This document shows, one piece after another, positions 53,755 to 64,000 of a stretch of DNA of 64,000 nucleotides. A model generated the notes under the pieces. It did not search any database. It saw nothing but the letters and a program-made list of their open reading frames with translations, and was not told where the DNA came from. Source of the DNA: Micropterix aruncella (lineage: Eukaryota > Arthropoda > Insecta > Lepidoptera > Micropterigidae); NCBI GenBank assembly GCA_944548615.1, contig OX155961.1, positions 11,058,673-11,122,672 of the forward strand. Reading direction: 5' to 3'. Every line of letters begins with the position of its first letter. The first letter of the stretch is position 1. A program made the translations under genes and the position numbers.

Positions 53755-54748
53755 AAGCGATCTGTCGTTACTGGCTGAAGGCAGATCGACTTTGCTGAAG
53801 ATACATCGAACGACTTACTGAAGGTGGTGGTGGATTTGATTGACCAGACGACCTATCGAAGACTATATGCCTATCGAAGACTCTCAGAAGGAGGTTACCG
53901 CAAGGTATAACGGACGATCAATTGTGCGCTGGCAGCTTAGAAGGAGGACGAGACTCTTGTGGAGGCGATAGTGGTGGACCTCTGCAAGTGACGATAGCTG
54001 ACAACCAATGCCTCTTCAACATAATCGCCGTTACCAGTATTGGAAAGAGCCCTTGCGGAAGTGCCAAGGGACCTGGCATATACACTGCCGTGAAGAGTCA
54101 TGTGAAATAAATGGCGTTTTAGGAGTATGTCTACCGCCAGAAAATTGTCCAAAAACTGACGGGGATTTGCCAAAAGGGAAACTATCACAATTTTGTATAA
54201 TGTCGGAACAAGAGACTGTATGCTATATTCAACACAGCCCCATGAGCAACAACACGAGATCATCAGAAAACCAGGATAAATCCAATAATGCATCTTCTAC
54301 ATCACCGCCTACTACAACAACTACCAATAAGTCACCGGTCATCTCTACAATAGCTCCAGAAAACCCTCAAACATCACCACAAGCCATAACTACCAATTTC
54401 ATAAATGACAGTGTGGAAAAACGAACGAAATCCGAAAAAAACAAAAAAAAATAGCTCTGCAATATTGAGTACAAATTTAACAATGACAGCCATTGTTGTG
54501 TTGGCGATTAATTAATTTATTTTATATTATCTGCATCCACACTTTTCTCTGGTTGTAACGGTCTCCGTTCCGATCGGTTTCAGAAGAGGGAGGAAGAGAG
54601 AGTGCACCCGTGGTCGCGCGCCCACCTGTGCACTATAATATAGCCCGCGCACTTGACTGCTTCCGAACAATTGACTCTGAGAAGTATAAAGAAGTCACTA
54701 AAATCTACAATGCAGTCGCTGTGGCCGAACACGGCTAGAAAGGATATA
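53755..54748 (+). pseudogene. Serine-protease / clip-domain gene fragment, copy 2
   Basis: Almost the same as 42267-43238. The catalytic-serine segment DSCGGDSGGPLQVTIADNQC is in one frame (53922-54110). The clip-like pattern (ESCEINGVLGVCLPPENC.., one Cys of the final pair changed: ETVCYI) and Ser/Thr-rich tail are in another (54008-54454). Differences include a one-base insertion upstream (about 53909), a short duplication near 53865-53885 and a changed C-terminus. TATAATATA at 54634 and ATG at 54710 (MQSLWP) repeat the promoter-like arrangement. Embedded in HX copy 5. Loss of a clip cysteine argues against function. Confidence 0.75.
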
Positions 54749-54851
54749 CTGTTATCAGACCATTCATATGACACTAAACACGATATATTTAAGTTAATTT
54801 ATTGATATTTGGAGATTTAGACAACTACTCACTTGATATTTTGACAGTTAA

Positions 54852-55636
54852 TTAAAATTTTTAACCGACTTCAAAAAAGGAGGAGGTTATCACTTCGGTT
54901 ATATTTTTTTGGAATGTTTGTTACCCCAGAACTCCGTCATTTATGAACCGATTTGGAAAATTTACTGCATATGTATGTATGTATGTATTTGCATGCCAAT
55001 TTGACTATAATACCGTTATTTGTGAGTGTCTTCTTGTCAGTGCCTAATTTGTGAGTGTCTTATCTCTTTAACCATTTATGCAGTAAAAGGGAAATTATAT
55101 GAAGTAAAAGGGAAAAGTTTTGTTTTAAACACTTGAGACGATAAATTTACTTATTTTGATAAGAATTCATAATTGTTGATAATATGATCAATAAAAGTGT
55201 TCAAGTGATCAATAACGTGAGTGATCAATAATTTATATGACCAATATACATGACCTGACGATTTAAATTATTTTTAAAATATAAAATATTACTTTTTGTG
55301 ACAAATATAAAAGTTAGACATATGCTGTCGCTGACTTTTTTGTAGGCATTATCAAGCTCTACAACTTTTCTCCAGAACTTAATCATATATCTCTCATCGT
55401 TAAGGCAGCGTTAGTTAGAAACGTTTTCGTTCGACCGTTTTTTCTCCGACTTACTTTGCAAATCCGACTACCACGAAAAAGTCTTTTCATTTTTCGGATT
55501 AATATATAGCCTGTGACACTCACAAATAACTTGGCTTTCTATTGGTATAAGAATTTTAAAAATCGGTTCTGTAGATCCAGAGATTACTTCCTACAACCTC
55601 ACAAACTTTACCTCTTTATAATATTAGTATAGATAA
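54852..55636 (+). mobile_element. Lepidopteran-type LINE-like repeat with TTAGTATAGAT tail
   Basis: Begins AACCGACTTCAAAAAAGGAG, a string very common in lepidopteran repeats. It ends ACTTTACCTCTTTATAATAT then TAGTATAGAT, the usual RTE-like 3' tail. The interior has no coding capacity. May be two repeats side by side. Confidence 0.5.
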
Positions 55637-56415
55637 CGATGTATCAATCGTAATTTTGTTGAATTACAAGGAATTGTGTTGAATCTCCATTATTCGATTA
55701 TATGTATCAACATTTTCGGTACGGTTAAAACAAAAGTAACAGTATACTGAAGTTTCAACATGATTCATGTGTCCGAATATAATCGTACGCATACTACTAC
55801 ATGCTGTCATGTTAGAAGCGAGGTCTTAAGGTCGCGACGTAATGAAATGACATTTATTTTTAAAATTACGGCACGGTAACTACCGACACACCAACACCGC
55901 TACGCGTCATGTTAATTCATACGTATGTACCACAGTCCGAGTTATATGCGTAATCCTTTCTGAAACATGCGTATTTCCGTGTATTACATCGTTATATTGT
56001 TCTCAGTCCACGATTGTCAATATTTCATCGAAGCCAACATGATATCGCAATGATATTGTCTTAGGTTTCTTGAGGACCGCGCGTAAAACATAAGGCATCT
56101 TTTTATCTAACTTTTTGCCTCATTGTTCGGGTAATTTTCCATAACCTTGCGTTTGTTCGCGTGTCGTAATTTCACGTACGAAACTAATAATTGTGTCATT
56201 TGTAGCAAACGATCTTATGACTGACGTAAGTACTTGCTTATATTATACGTGGTATTTTCGCAGTATTGATGCACATACTGGTATTTAGCGGAAAAGTTGA
56301 TTAAAAAATCGGGTGTGTCTGTGACCGAATGCATAGTGCATAGTCAAGGTTATAAGGTTAAAAAGGCCTTAACTCAGAGGGAATGTATGATTAACACGCC
56401 ACATTCAGCCCTCTC
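55637..56415. other. Intergenic, nothing recognised
   Basis: No supported feature. Confidence 0.45.
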
Positions 56416-56880
56416 GTCCACCCACGTTTTTTTGCCGTGAAAATTCACGGTTAATCCGCCGTGTTAGTGGGGGCATGAATCACAATGGAGGCTTGTCCAC
56501 AGACACAACTGCGGCGCCGTCCGTTTTTACACCGTGTCCATGGACAAGCTTCCATAGTGATCCATACCCCACTGAGGACACGGCGAATTAACCGTGTTTT
56601 TTTGCGACGAAAAAAATGTGTGTGGACAAGACTGGAAGGGTGAGTGTGATTCGTCCTGCGTGGCTTGTCTCTCAAGTTTGTCCATGGACACGGCGGAAAG
56701 ACGGACGGCGCCGCGTTGTGTCTGTGGACAAGCATCCATATACCTCACTGACGACACGACAAAAAAACGTGTGTGGACAAGACTGGAAGGCTGACTGTGA
56801 TTCGTCCTGCGTGGCTTGTATCTTTAGCGCGTGTCGTCGTAAATTTGTCATCCCTTGCGATCAATACAACGTGAGCTGTT
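56416..56880. repeat. GC-rich inverted-repeat element with internal direct repeat
   Basis: TCCACCCACGTTTTTTTGCC (56417) pairs with the complement at 56757-56776. A second pair is CAACTGCGGCGCCGTCCG against CGGACGGCGCCGCGTTGTG. A block of about 65 bp (GTGTGTGGACAAGACTGGAA.. to CGTGGCTTGT) occurs at 56615 and 56769. Motifs of GTCCATGGACA type recur. Probably a foldback transposon; boundaries approximate. Confidence 0.55.
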
Positions 56881-57004
56881 AGTGATAACAAATACCTTTT
56901 TTTCTCATATAGCTGTTTTGACGGAGAGAGACCTCCTGCCTGTCCACCGGCTACTCGACCGGTCTGGTCGCTGTAAATTTCGGGACTGTAGACTGACAGC
57001 CGTT

Positions 57005-57152
57005 CCGTTCCCATTTGTCGGGTGTCGGGACCCGATTTTTTTATCGCATGTCGGCGCCTCTGTTCCCACTTGTCGGGTGTCGGGTCCGATTTTTAATCGG
57101 ATGTCGTCGCTCTGTTTACACTTGTCGGGTGTCGGGTCCGATTTTTACTTTT
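57005..57152. repeat. Minisatellite, about 50-bp unit, three copies
   Basis: TTGTCGGGTGTCGGG(T/A)CC occurs at about 57016, 57069 and 57122, followed by CGATTTTT and a variable end. An inverted piece of the same motif is at 57674-57697. Confidence 0.75.
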
Positions 57153-57277
57153 CTGCCAAGGGTCTGTCTGTGTGTATTCTCCGACGATAGCGCCGAAACG
57201 CTTTATCTGATTGAGCTGAAATTTGGCATGTTTGGTCATGGCATGAGCTGAAAAGATTGTGGTTGAAATCCGTCCAC

Positions 57278-57690
57278 CCTGGGTTGGCTCCCGATGAGGG
57301 AACTCCTCAACGGTCAACAGCAGAGACCCAAAAGTTTGTATACACATTCAATTATGATAGCCCCGCCCCTTCCATGTTCTACCATGACATGGCTGATGAA
57401 CCCTGGGTTGGCTCCCGACGAGGGAACTCCTCAACGGTCAACAGCAGAGACCCAAAAGTTTGTGTACGCATTCAATTATGATAGCAACTTCCAAGTATCA
57501 ATATTACATAGCTGATATACCCTGGGTTGGCTCCCAACGAGGGAACTCCTCAACGGTCAACAGCAAAGACTCAACATTTTGTATACGCATTCAGTTATGA
57601 TAGCCCCTTCCAAGTTCCACCATGACATGGCTGATGTACCCTGGGCTGGCTTCTGATGAGGGAACTGCTCATGGCCCGACATCCGACAAG
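57278..57690. repeat. Tandem repeat, 119-123-bp unit, about 3.5 copies
   Basis: Units begin CCCTGGGTTGGCTCCC at 57278, 57401, 57520 and 57639 and contain GAGGGAACTCCTCAACGGTC and TTCAATTATGATAGC. Open frames here repeat with the unit and are compositional. Confidence 0.85.
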
Positions 57691-60114
57691 TGGGAACGGG
57701 CGGTGTCGGCTGGCTCTCGCGAAACTCCGATCCGCATGTGCCTCTCTTTTCGCATCCCGCGCCGCACTTCTTCCGCATCTTCTTCTGCCAAAGCTCGTCA
57801 GTCGTCACCCTACAAATATTTTACGCCTAGCCCGGTTGCACGAAAAGGGGGTCTCACTTTGTCAAATTGTACTTCAACTTAAATGAATAATATTATTTTT
57901 ATTTTAATACTGACACCACCTAGCTAATTTTAGAAATTCTCATAAATGATACATTAGTACAAATTATATTTTTCGACATATTAATTAAAATAAAAAGCAC
58001 AGCCACTGAAAGTAAAAACTGTTCAAAAGTTATAGTCTAGTTAATTTATACTGAAATGTACGGTCGGTCTAATAATATGGCAAGGGAGTGTACAGTAAAT
58101 ATCTGCGTTGGCGTATATTAGAGATCGACGGTCGGTCGCCGTTGTCAAGCGGATCACGTAACCCATTCCCTGTGGAAGCAACGGCACGTCGAGCTCGAGT
58201 CATATTCGACGCCTGCAAATTCAACACCCGTCGCACTATGGGGCTTTGGTATGACGTCAGTTGGCAAATTCCGAATGGAGTGTCCTGAACTGAAAAACGA
58301 TCTAGTTGGGATATCTAAGTCGCTGAAGTTGCTATTTAGGAGTCACGACTTTTAGACGTGGCTGGAATATAGTTATAGCCAATGAAGTATGTGTTGTGTA
58401 TCATATGACTTCCGTGAGGAGGTTGAGCAATTGCATTTAGCGGCATTTAGAGTTATTTTTCTCACAATATATTTTAAGCTGTTCAGGTCCCTTTAAATAT
58501 TATTTCGTATCATTTTTCATTCATTCCAAAAACAAAAACATTCCAAAAAATATGCAATCGATGAAGCAGCCAGCATTTACAGACACTAAAAAAATGGTTA
58601 AAAGACAAATGTTAGAAATTTTAACCCACAATGGAAATCTAATATGATCATGACTTCGATATTCATTATTTTAAATATTTATTAAATATATGTAGGTACT
58701 TCCATTTTCATGGATAATTTATATATTTTATAGATTATTTTATGGACTTTTTAATCATATAATTTTTACTGTTTCTTTTTTTTAATTCTGGGACTATTTT
58801 AATATTATTGTTATTACACTTGGATTACTTTTAAATGGTATGTTTATTATTTCTTACACTCTTAAATTGTTGCTATGATTGAATTTGATTGGGTATTTTT
58901 AAGTGGTTGCGTAATTAAAATATTAAGAAGTAAAATGCACAAAGAGTGATCTATGAATATAAATATGTAGTTGAAATTGTACGCTCTGCGGGCAAACTGT
59001 ATTGAACTATTTTGTACCAAAACATCTATTTTGTACCAAAACTTGTACATACAGTTATACAATAAAGATCTATATATTTATATATCAATCAAATTCGAAT
59101 TCGATATTTCGAAATTACTATTTAAAACATTCGAAATTACTTCACAATAAATACAATTTTAATGAAATTATTTTCTGCCGGCTTTCGTGTGATCGTCCCT
59201 ATGTGCGTTGGTCTAAAATTTAACAGCCGTCGCGGGAGACATCTGCATACTCTGGGCGTCCTTCTCAAGTGCCTGAAACGCCACCCAAATAACAATGTAG
59301 ATGGCAGAAGTAGTCAGTAAAACATTGAGATGCTCGCTCCTCAACGATCAGTCAGCACATAAATAAATAATATACTACGAGTGTTAACACGACGGAGAAA
59401 TTTGTGACAGTAATGGAAATAGCACTTCAGTAAGGCCATATTGTCGGCACAATCGTATCTGGTAAAAAGTTGCTGGAACGCCTGCAGAAAAAATATAACA
59501 GTCTGAAAAGTGACTTCACTCATACTTTTATCGCGTATGTTGAAATAATCCGGACGCAACTTTTAAAACAGAATAAATGTATCTTTTGCGATAGAAAGAA
59601 AAGACCACGAAATGAGTTTACTAATAAATGGGTAATTAAGAATGAACACTGTAATAAATTCTACATGGGTTCCTCCTTTTTGAAAAATGAATCCTTCTGG
59701 TATAACTTTTGTCTCGATTCCATGTACCTAAAAATCTAGTTCAAGGTGCCGAATAAAATCACTCGCCCTGTTTGTTATATTGAATAGGATAGCCTTTTGT
59801 TTATTTATCTCGCGAAACATTAAAATTCTCTGAAATAAAGGTAGATTGTCGTTTGTGACACACCCTATAAAATATCACATGGCATGCATGCTATGCACAT
59901 GTCGTTTTGTGCATCTCCGCTCTCGAACAACGCGGGGCCATCGTAGCTGATATGCATCTACTTACTTACCATTTTGGTTTAGGTTTATTTTCCTATTTGG
60001 TCGGGGTGATATTGAAACATGTGTGCATGACTTACGCCCAACTTGAAAGTGTGAACCCTGTAGAAATTCTTACACATACTGTTCTTGCCGTAAATACATC
60101 ACCGGGAGCTAAAG
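57691..60114. other. Intergenic, nothing firmly recognised
   Basis: 2.4 kb without a supported gene or repeat. AT-rich from 57880. A minus-strand open segment at 59215-59340 and an 89-codon frame at 59470 have no known family. Confidence 0.4.
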
Positions 60115-60874
60115 CTGCCGTCGTAAATGAAAACACAGTAACTTCATTTACTGTGTTTATACAAGTTGGGTTCTTTAAAATCACGAGTTGGAGTACTATA
60201 AGGCAAATTTTACGGTTTGTCTGTCGATGGATAGTTACCGAGATACCTTAGATAAAAACACAATATTGAAAAAAAAAAACAGAATATTTTAAATAATAAA
60301 CACAGTATGTATATTTTTTTATGTTAAAATACAGTAACCTATTATTTACTGTGATCTTTTTTAATACTTAAAAGCATTTAAGAAATATTTTTGTTTGGTT
60401 ACAACACGGCTTCTTCAGATACTGTGGTTTTGGGTAAAATTTTGTTAAAAGTAATTTATTAATACACGAATTAATCACAGTATCTCAATTACAGTGTTTA
60501 AGGTGCCTGCAGTTTTTTATTTATTTAAAAAAAATGTTTATTTTTACATGGTTAGAACACAGTAATGGGTAAAATTTACCTATAACACAGTAACCACTCA
60601 GTTACGGTGTTATAGCTTAAAAATATAAAATTTATCAAATTATTTTCCTAATTTAAAACACAATATCTAATTTAATTAATTAAACAAATATAATTTAATA
60701 TATATTTTTATGCAGAATTGAAGTTCTAACTATTTTTTTAACATTAAAGATTAAAAGAAATCATCTATATTAATTACTTTGTCCATGAAAACAAATATTT
60801 AACAACTGAACTTTGACCGTGTTTTTCTCAAAACGCCTTTTTTCAAGTTACTGTGTTTTCATTTACGACGGCAG
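60115..60874. mobile_element. TIR MITE, family F (copy 2), 760 bp
   Basis: Same perfect ends (CTGCCGTCGTAAATGAAAAC and complement) and near-identical body as 23071-23819, same orientation. Target duplication not clear here. Confidence 0.85.
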
Positions 60875-60891
60875 AATAGCCTCGCTTGTAG

Positions 60892-61040
60892 TTTGGTCAC
60901 TAAGACCCATGTGTAGGGTCGGCCAAACGCACGGGTCATCACCCATCCGGCGGCCTCCACGCAGAAGTGCGAGCCCGGGTAGGACTCTGGCCTGCGGGCC
61001 AGTTTCCCCTAGGAGTCAACTTTCGGGCGCTCCTGGACGA
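60892..61040. mobile_element. RB retroposon fragment
   Basis: GGTCACTAAGACCCAT.. to ..GGGCGCTCCTGGACG matches the 5' portion of RB and shows its uninterrupted form at the site of the 15994-16611 insertion (CCCATGTGTAGGGTCGGCC). Confidence 0.7.
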
Positions 61041-61331
61041 GTGAACTAAAACTGAAATTAGTTCAGGCGAACGGAATAGAGCAATACGTTCGAGCGGAAT
61101 ATGAAACAAACGATCGTCGATTTTTACCGCCGGTCAAACTTATAGTCGTCAAAATAAGTTTGAACACATTTCGTGCGGTCTTAGATTCAGATGCTTTATC
61201 TTTGGTAGGTAGTTTTAATGCGAAAAAGTGACAACCGTTCATTTCACATTCCGTTCTAGCGTATTGCCCTGTCTAGTTCACACGAACTAATTTCCGATTT
61301 TAGTTCACGAATAAACGCAATCGAGCCCACC
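61041..61331. mobile_element. TIR MITE, family G (copy 2), one end truncated
   Basis: Right end ..ATAAACGCAATCGAGCCC equals that of 21158-21477. The left terminus is lost at the RB junction. Interior shares TCATTTCACATTCCGTTCTA. Confidence 0.65.
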
Positions 61332-62537
61332 AACGACTAAACTTACAATGCCAATAAAAGTTTTCTTTCTGAAGTACATACTAAACGTAATTTTAACTTT
61401 AATGAAAAACGTAAGTGATGCTGCAAAGAGGTTTTTGGATTCGTTTAACCATCAAAAATGCGTACGTTTAAAAGGTCTGAGTGTGTGTTCATGGCTTAAC
61501 CGAAAAAATCGTTATCAGAAACGGCTTCCCTCCCCCCTTATTTAGGTTAACCGAAGTTGTACGCTGAATATACAGAAAAGAGATAGAAGCGATGATTTTT
61601 TACTCGATTTCGTTAGTAAAGTAAAACAATCGAAGCAGCTATAAATTGAGGAAGATTAATGAATGTTGTGAACAGATACTTGGTTAAACAACATTTGCAT
61701 AGAACAATCAAACGTTTTAAACAAAAATAATGCTACTTATTGAGTTTTTCAAAAATTGTACAGATATATAGTGCAGGCCTTTTTAAAGCCTTCCAGTACT
61801 GCATTTTTTTTCTACGGAATGGTAATTCTATAAACGAACACCATTTATGATAACGATTGATTTGATTAATGGGAAATGTGTTTGGGGATTGATAGTGTGA
61901 TGTTATCGTGTATTTCATTGAACTAATGGGTTGAATCGTGTTGAATGAGATATTTTCATCGATGCTATTGCTAATTGCTATTGCTAATTATGCTATTGCT
62001 AATTATGCTAGATTGTTTGCTTAGTTATAACGGATACGTAAAGTACATACACGCAATATTAAGTAGTGTGTGTATATATATATATATATATTTTTTTAAA
62101 CCAGTTGATAGGAGTTCCTACACTTGGTTATGTCAAAAGTAATAAAAATAACAAGTATAATATAAATACCTATTAAGGTATAAGATATGAACGTCGGTAT
62201 TGTAAGGTGTGAACGTTGAACATCCAAGCGCAGATTTTCTAGGTTATATATGTAGAGGAAACAACATTTTCCAATATTTTCAATCAAAATTCTTAAGTAA
62301 TTTCGTAAAATTTTCTATCTAATTTTCTATATAATCCTAAGTACATACTAAATAATCAAACAAATATTGGATAATTTCACAAATTATCATACGGGAAGAT
62401 GTTTTAAAGAAAAAACACAAATACAAAGAAATCAGTAATAATAATTATAGTCAATAAATAGTTAGAAGACGAAAAAAAAACGCAATTGTAAAATAGTCAA
62501 TAATAGAAAGAATAAGGAATAATAATAGTCAAGTAGG
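61332..62537. other. Intergenic; short tandem and TA repeats
   Basis: GCTATTGCTAATT repeated three times at about 61967-62009 and a TA microsatellite at about 62072-62090. No gene. Confidence 0.5.
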
Positions 62538-62975
62538 TCAATAGAGCTGCGAAAAATTGATATTGTCGAAATCCTCAATGCTATAAATGGGGTTTTTAGT
62601 CAAAATACCCTGTACCTTTTTCTTAAAGTGAACCTCCCCAAGGCCCCTGATGTGTAATGGAAGTTTGTTGTAGAATAAGTAAGATTGGCAGAGAAAGCTA
62701 TTCCGAACCTTACTCAGTCGCACCTCAAAATGACGCAAGTCCTCTTTATTTCGCGTATCATGCGAATGAATATTTGAGTTAGTTGAGGTAGTCTCGATAT
62801 TTTTTCTTGTATACATGATGTTTTGGTATATATACGCGGCGTACAAAGTCATGATACCAGATTCGATGAAGTACTGCTTGCAAGATGTTAGCGAAGATAT
62901 TGAGAACATATTTCTAATCGCTCGTTTTTGTAGGCGAAAGATCCTTATAACATTTGCCGCCATTCCCCAGAACAT
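62538..62975 (-). pseudogene. LINE ORF2 C-terminal fragment (post-RT region)
   Basis: A 145-codon frame. FRLQKRAIRNMF, then CKQYFIESGIMTLYAAYIYQ, HDTRNKEDL and SFLCQSYLFYNKLPLHI match, in order, the C-terminal part of CR1/Jockey-group proteins ('lQKraIR.i......s...lF....iL.l..ly......h...hny.TR......p....sf...s...yN.LP'). It is open and ends in a stop, but RT motifs are absent, so it is a 5'-truncated copy. Confidence 0.75.
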
Positions 62976-63423
62976 GAGGCCATAACTTAATAGGGAATGG
63001 AAATAGTCAAAGTAGACAGATTTGGAAGCTTCAAAGCCATTTATTACTCTTACACAATCGTCAACGAAATAATGTTACATGCGACACTTTTTCCGTGATT
63101 ATGCGTCACGCAAGATGGCCATCGCATCGGATTCAGTCCGAAACGACCCTTATCGTTAGAGCATGGTGGCAAGAAAAAAACCCTTTCACTTTCGATGGCC
63201 TGCTTTATTATTATCACGGGTATACATACCTACGCCTTATAATTTTACTAGACGTGTTTCGAATATTGTACATATTTCGTCAGTATACCGGAACAATGTG
63301 ACAAAGATCAATTTTCAATTGAAGATTCTTGATCGAAAATCCACATTTTGCATTTATACACGTTTTTTTTTGTTTTTACGGAATAGAAGAGAATAAATGC
63401 GATTTTTTAATGTAAATGCTAAT
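62976..63423. other. Intergenic, nothing recognised
   Basis: Upstream reading on the minus strand may continue the LINE but frames are not clear. Confidence 0.4.
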
Positions 63424-63426
63424 GTC

Positions 63427-64000
63427 TATATATATAAAACAAAGTCGGGTTTGTTCGAACACTTATAACTCGAGAACGGCTGGACCGATTTTCATGGTTT
63501 TTGATTTGTTGTATTTGTCTCCGTCCCAAATAGCAGAATAACTATTAAAAACTAAAGTTGACAAATTGACGAAAAATTAAAATAAAAGAAAAACATTTTC
63601 CCATACAAAATGTAAATCCGCGTTTTTCTCATGGTCAGTTGTACGTGGCATGTTCACGTGTCGGCATATCATCCGCTTTATTTGTTCTTGCGCCTGATAA
63701 AAAAACAAAAAATGACGTATATCACAAGGTGCTTCAATGAAGAGAATTAAACCGAATGCATCCCATGCTGCACAATTTGTAAATAGTTTAATTCAGTCAT
63801 GTCTTGCTGACACACGATTGATATACGTAATTTTGTACTTTTATATTTCTTTTTGTGTTATTAAGTTCACTACTTTATTATCTTAGTAAAGTAGTGAACT
63901 TAATATTTATTTTGTATTCATTGTATTACTTTATAAATTAAGTTCAGTTAATCTGTAACACGACATTCATTGACTGTTAGGCGGTACGAAGTTCGCCGGG
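63427..64000 (+). mobile_element. Lep1-like non-autonomous Helitron, cut by the window end
   Basis: The 5' part reads TCTATATATATAAAACAAAG, TCGGG, then ACTCGAGAACGGCTGGACCG. The 3' part reads GACTGTTAGGCGGTACGAAG and TTCGCCGGG, the usual Lep1 3' end just before its CTAG. A 17-bp inverted repeat (TTAAGTTCACTACTTTA) lies at 63861-63903. No Rep/helicase coding. The expected terminal GTCAGCTAG would lie just outside. Confidence 0.75.

Larger units (their letters stand above)
53262..54851. mobile_element. HX repeat, copy 5, carrying protease/clip cargo and a nested MITE
   Basis: Left block starts ACAAGTAAATATATTAAAAG and contains ACACGACTGCCGTTA (then a MITE). It resumes AAAAAGGGAACTACTGTATT.. 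to TTTATCCATATAGATAC. The protease/clip fragment follows. The right block begins again at about 54756 (ATCAGACC..TATGACACTAAACACG) and is cut at 54851. The cargo sits at the same central position as the satellite in copy 3. Confidence 0.65.

Noticed and set aside
56451..57886. Many 60-111-codon frames
   Set aside because: They follow tandem and inverted repeats and recur with the repeat unit.
59215..59340. Minus-strand open segment with a hydrophobic stretch (LTTSAIYIVIWVAFQAL) as a terminal exon
   Set aside because: Acceptor is weak, no upstream exon found, family not recognised.

Overview
The window is a nuclear fragment of an AT-rich insect genome, most probably a moth or butterfly. The organism call rests on lepidopteran-style repeats: a Lep1-like Helitron at the right edge, many small TTAA-flanked piggyBac-like elements, and RTE-like tails. 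It also rests on an insect-type gene with large, repeat-filled introns. There is no operon, plasmid or bacterial gene organisation.

The one host gene I can reconstruct is the 5' part of a DmX-like / Rabconnectin-3 alpha gene on the minus strand. Eight coding exons (31577-31663, 21599-21796, 17464-17614, 14741-14814, 10470-10599, 9600-9729, 8343-8522, 510-637) have GT..AG junctions and mutually compatible phases. They join into 359 codons of an N-terminal WD-repeat region. The gene runs off the left edge. Its start codon, 5' UTR and probable promoter are at about 31.66-31.86 kb. All sequence from 1 to 31.6 kb outside these exons is intron.

The introns are packed with nested repeats. Going left to right they include piggyBac-like MITEs, a 627-residue open reverse transcriptase/RNase H frame, two overlapping pieces of an R2-type LINE with a restriction-like endonuclease, and a pogo-like MITE. 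Further along are a retroposon family with clear target duplications, PIF/Harbinger-like insertions and a 589-bp tandem satellite.

From 31.9 kb to 64 kb I see no complete host gene. There is a candidate non-coding first exon of a rightward gene at about 37.8 kb, and two near-identical copies (42.3 and 53.8 kb) of a serine-protease/clip-domain fragment. The rest is transposase and reverse-transcriptase relics (mariner, Tc1, YqaJ-domain, LINE), tandem repeats, a 200-N assembly gap, and a Helitron cut by the window end.

The most interesting structure is a dispersed family, called HX here (five copies). It has short inverted repeats placed terminally at one end and subterminally at the other, like Helentron/HINE elements. 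Its centre carries different cargo in different copies: nothing, a 2.7-kb microsatellite plus satellite array, or the protease/clip fragment.
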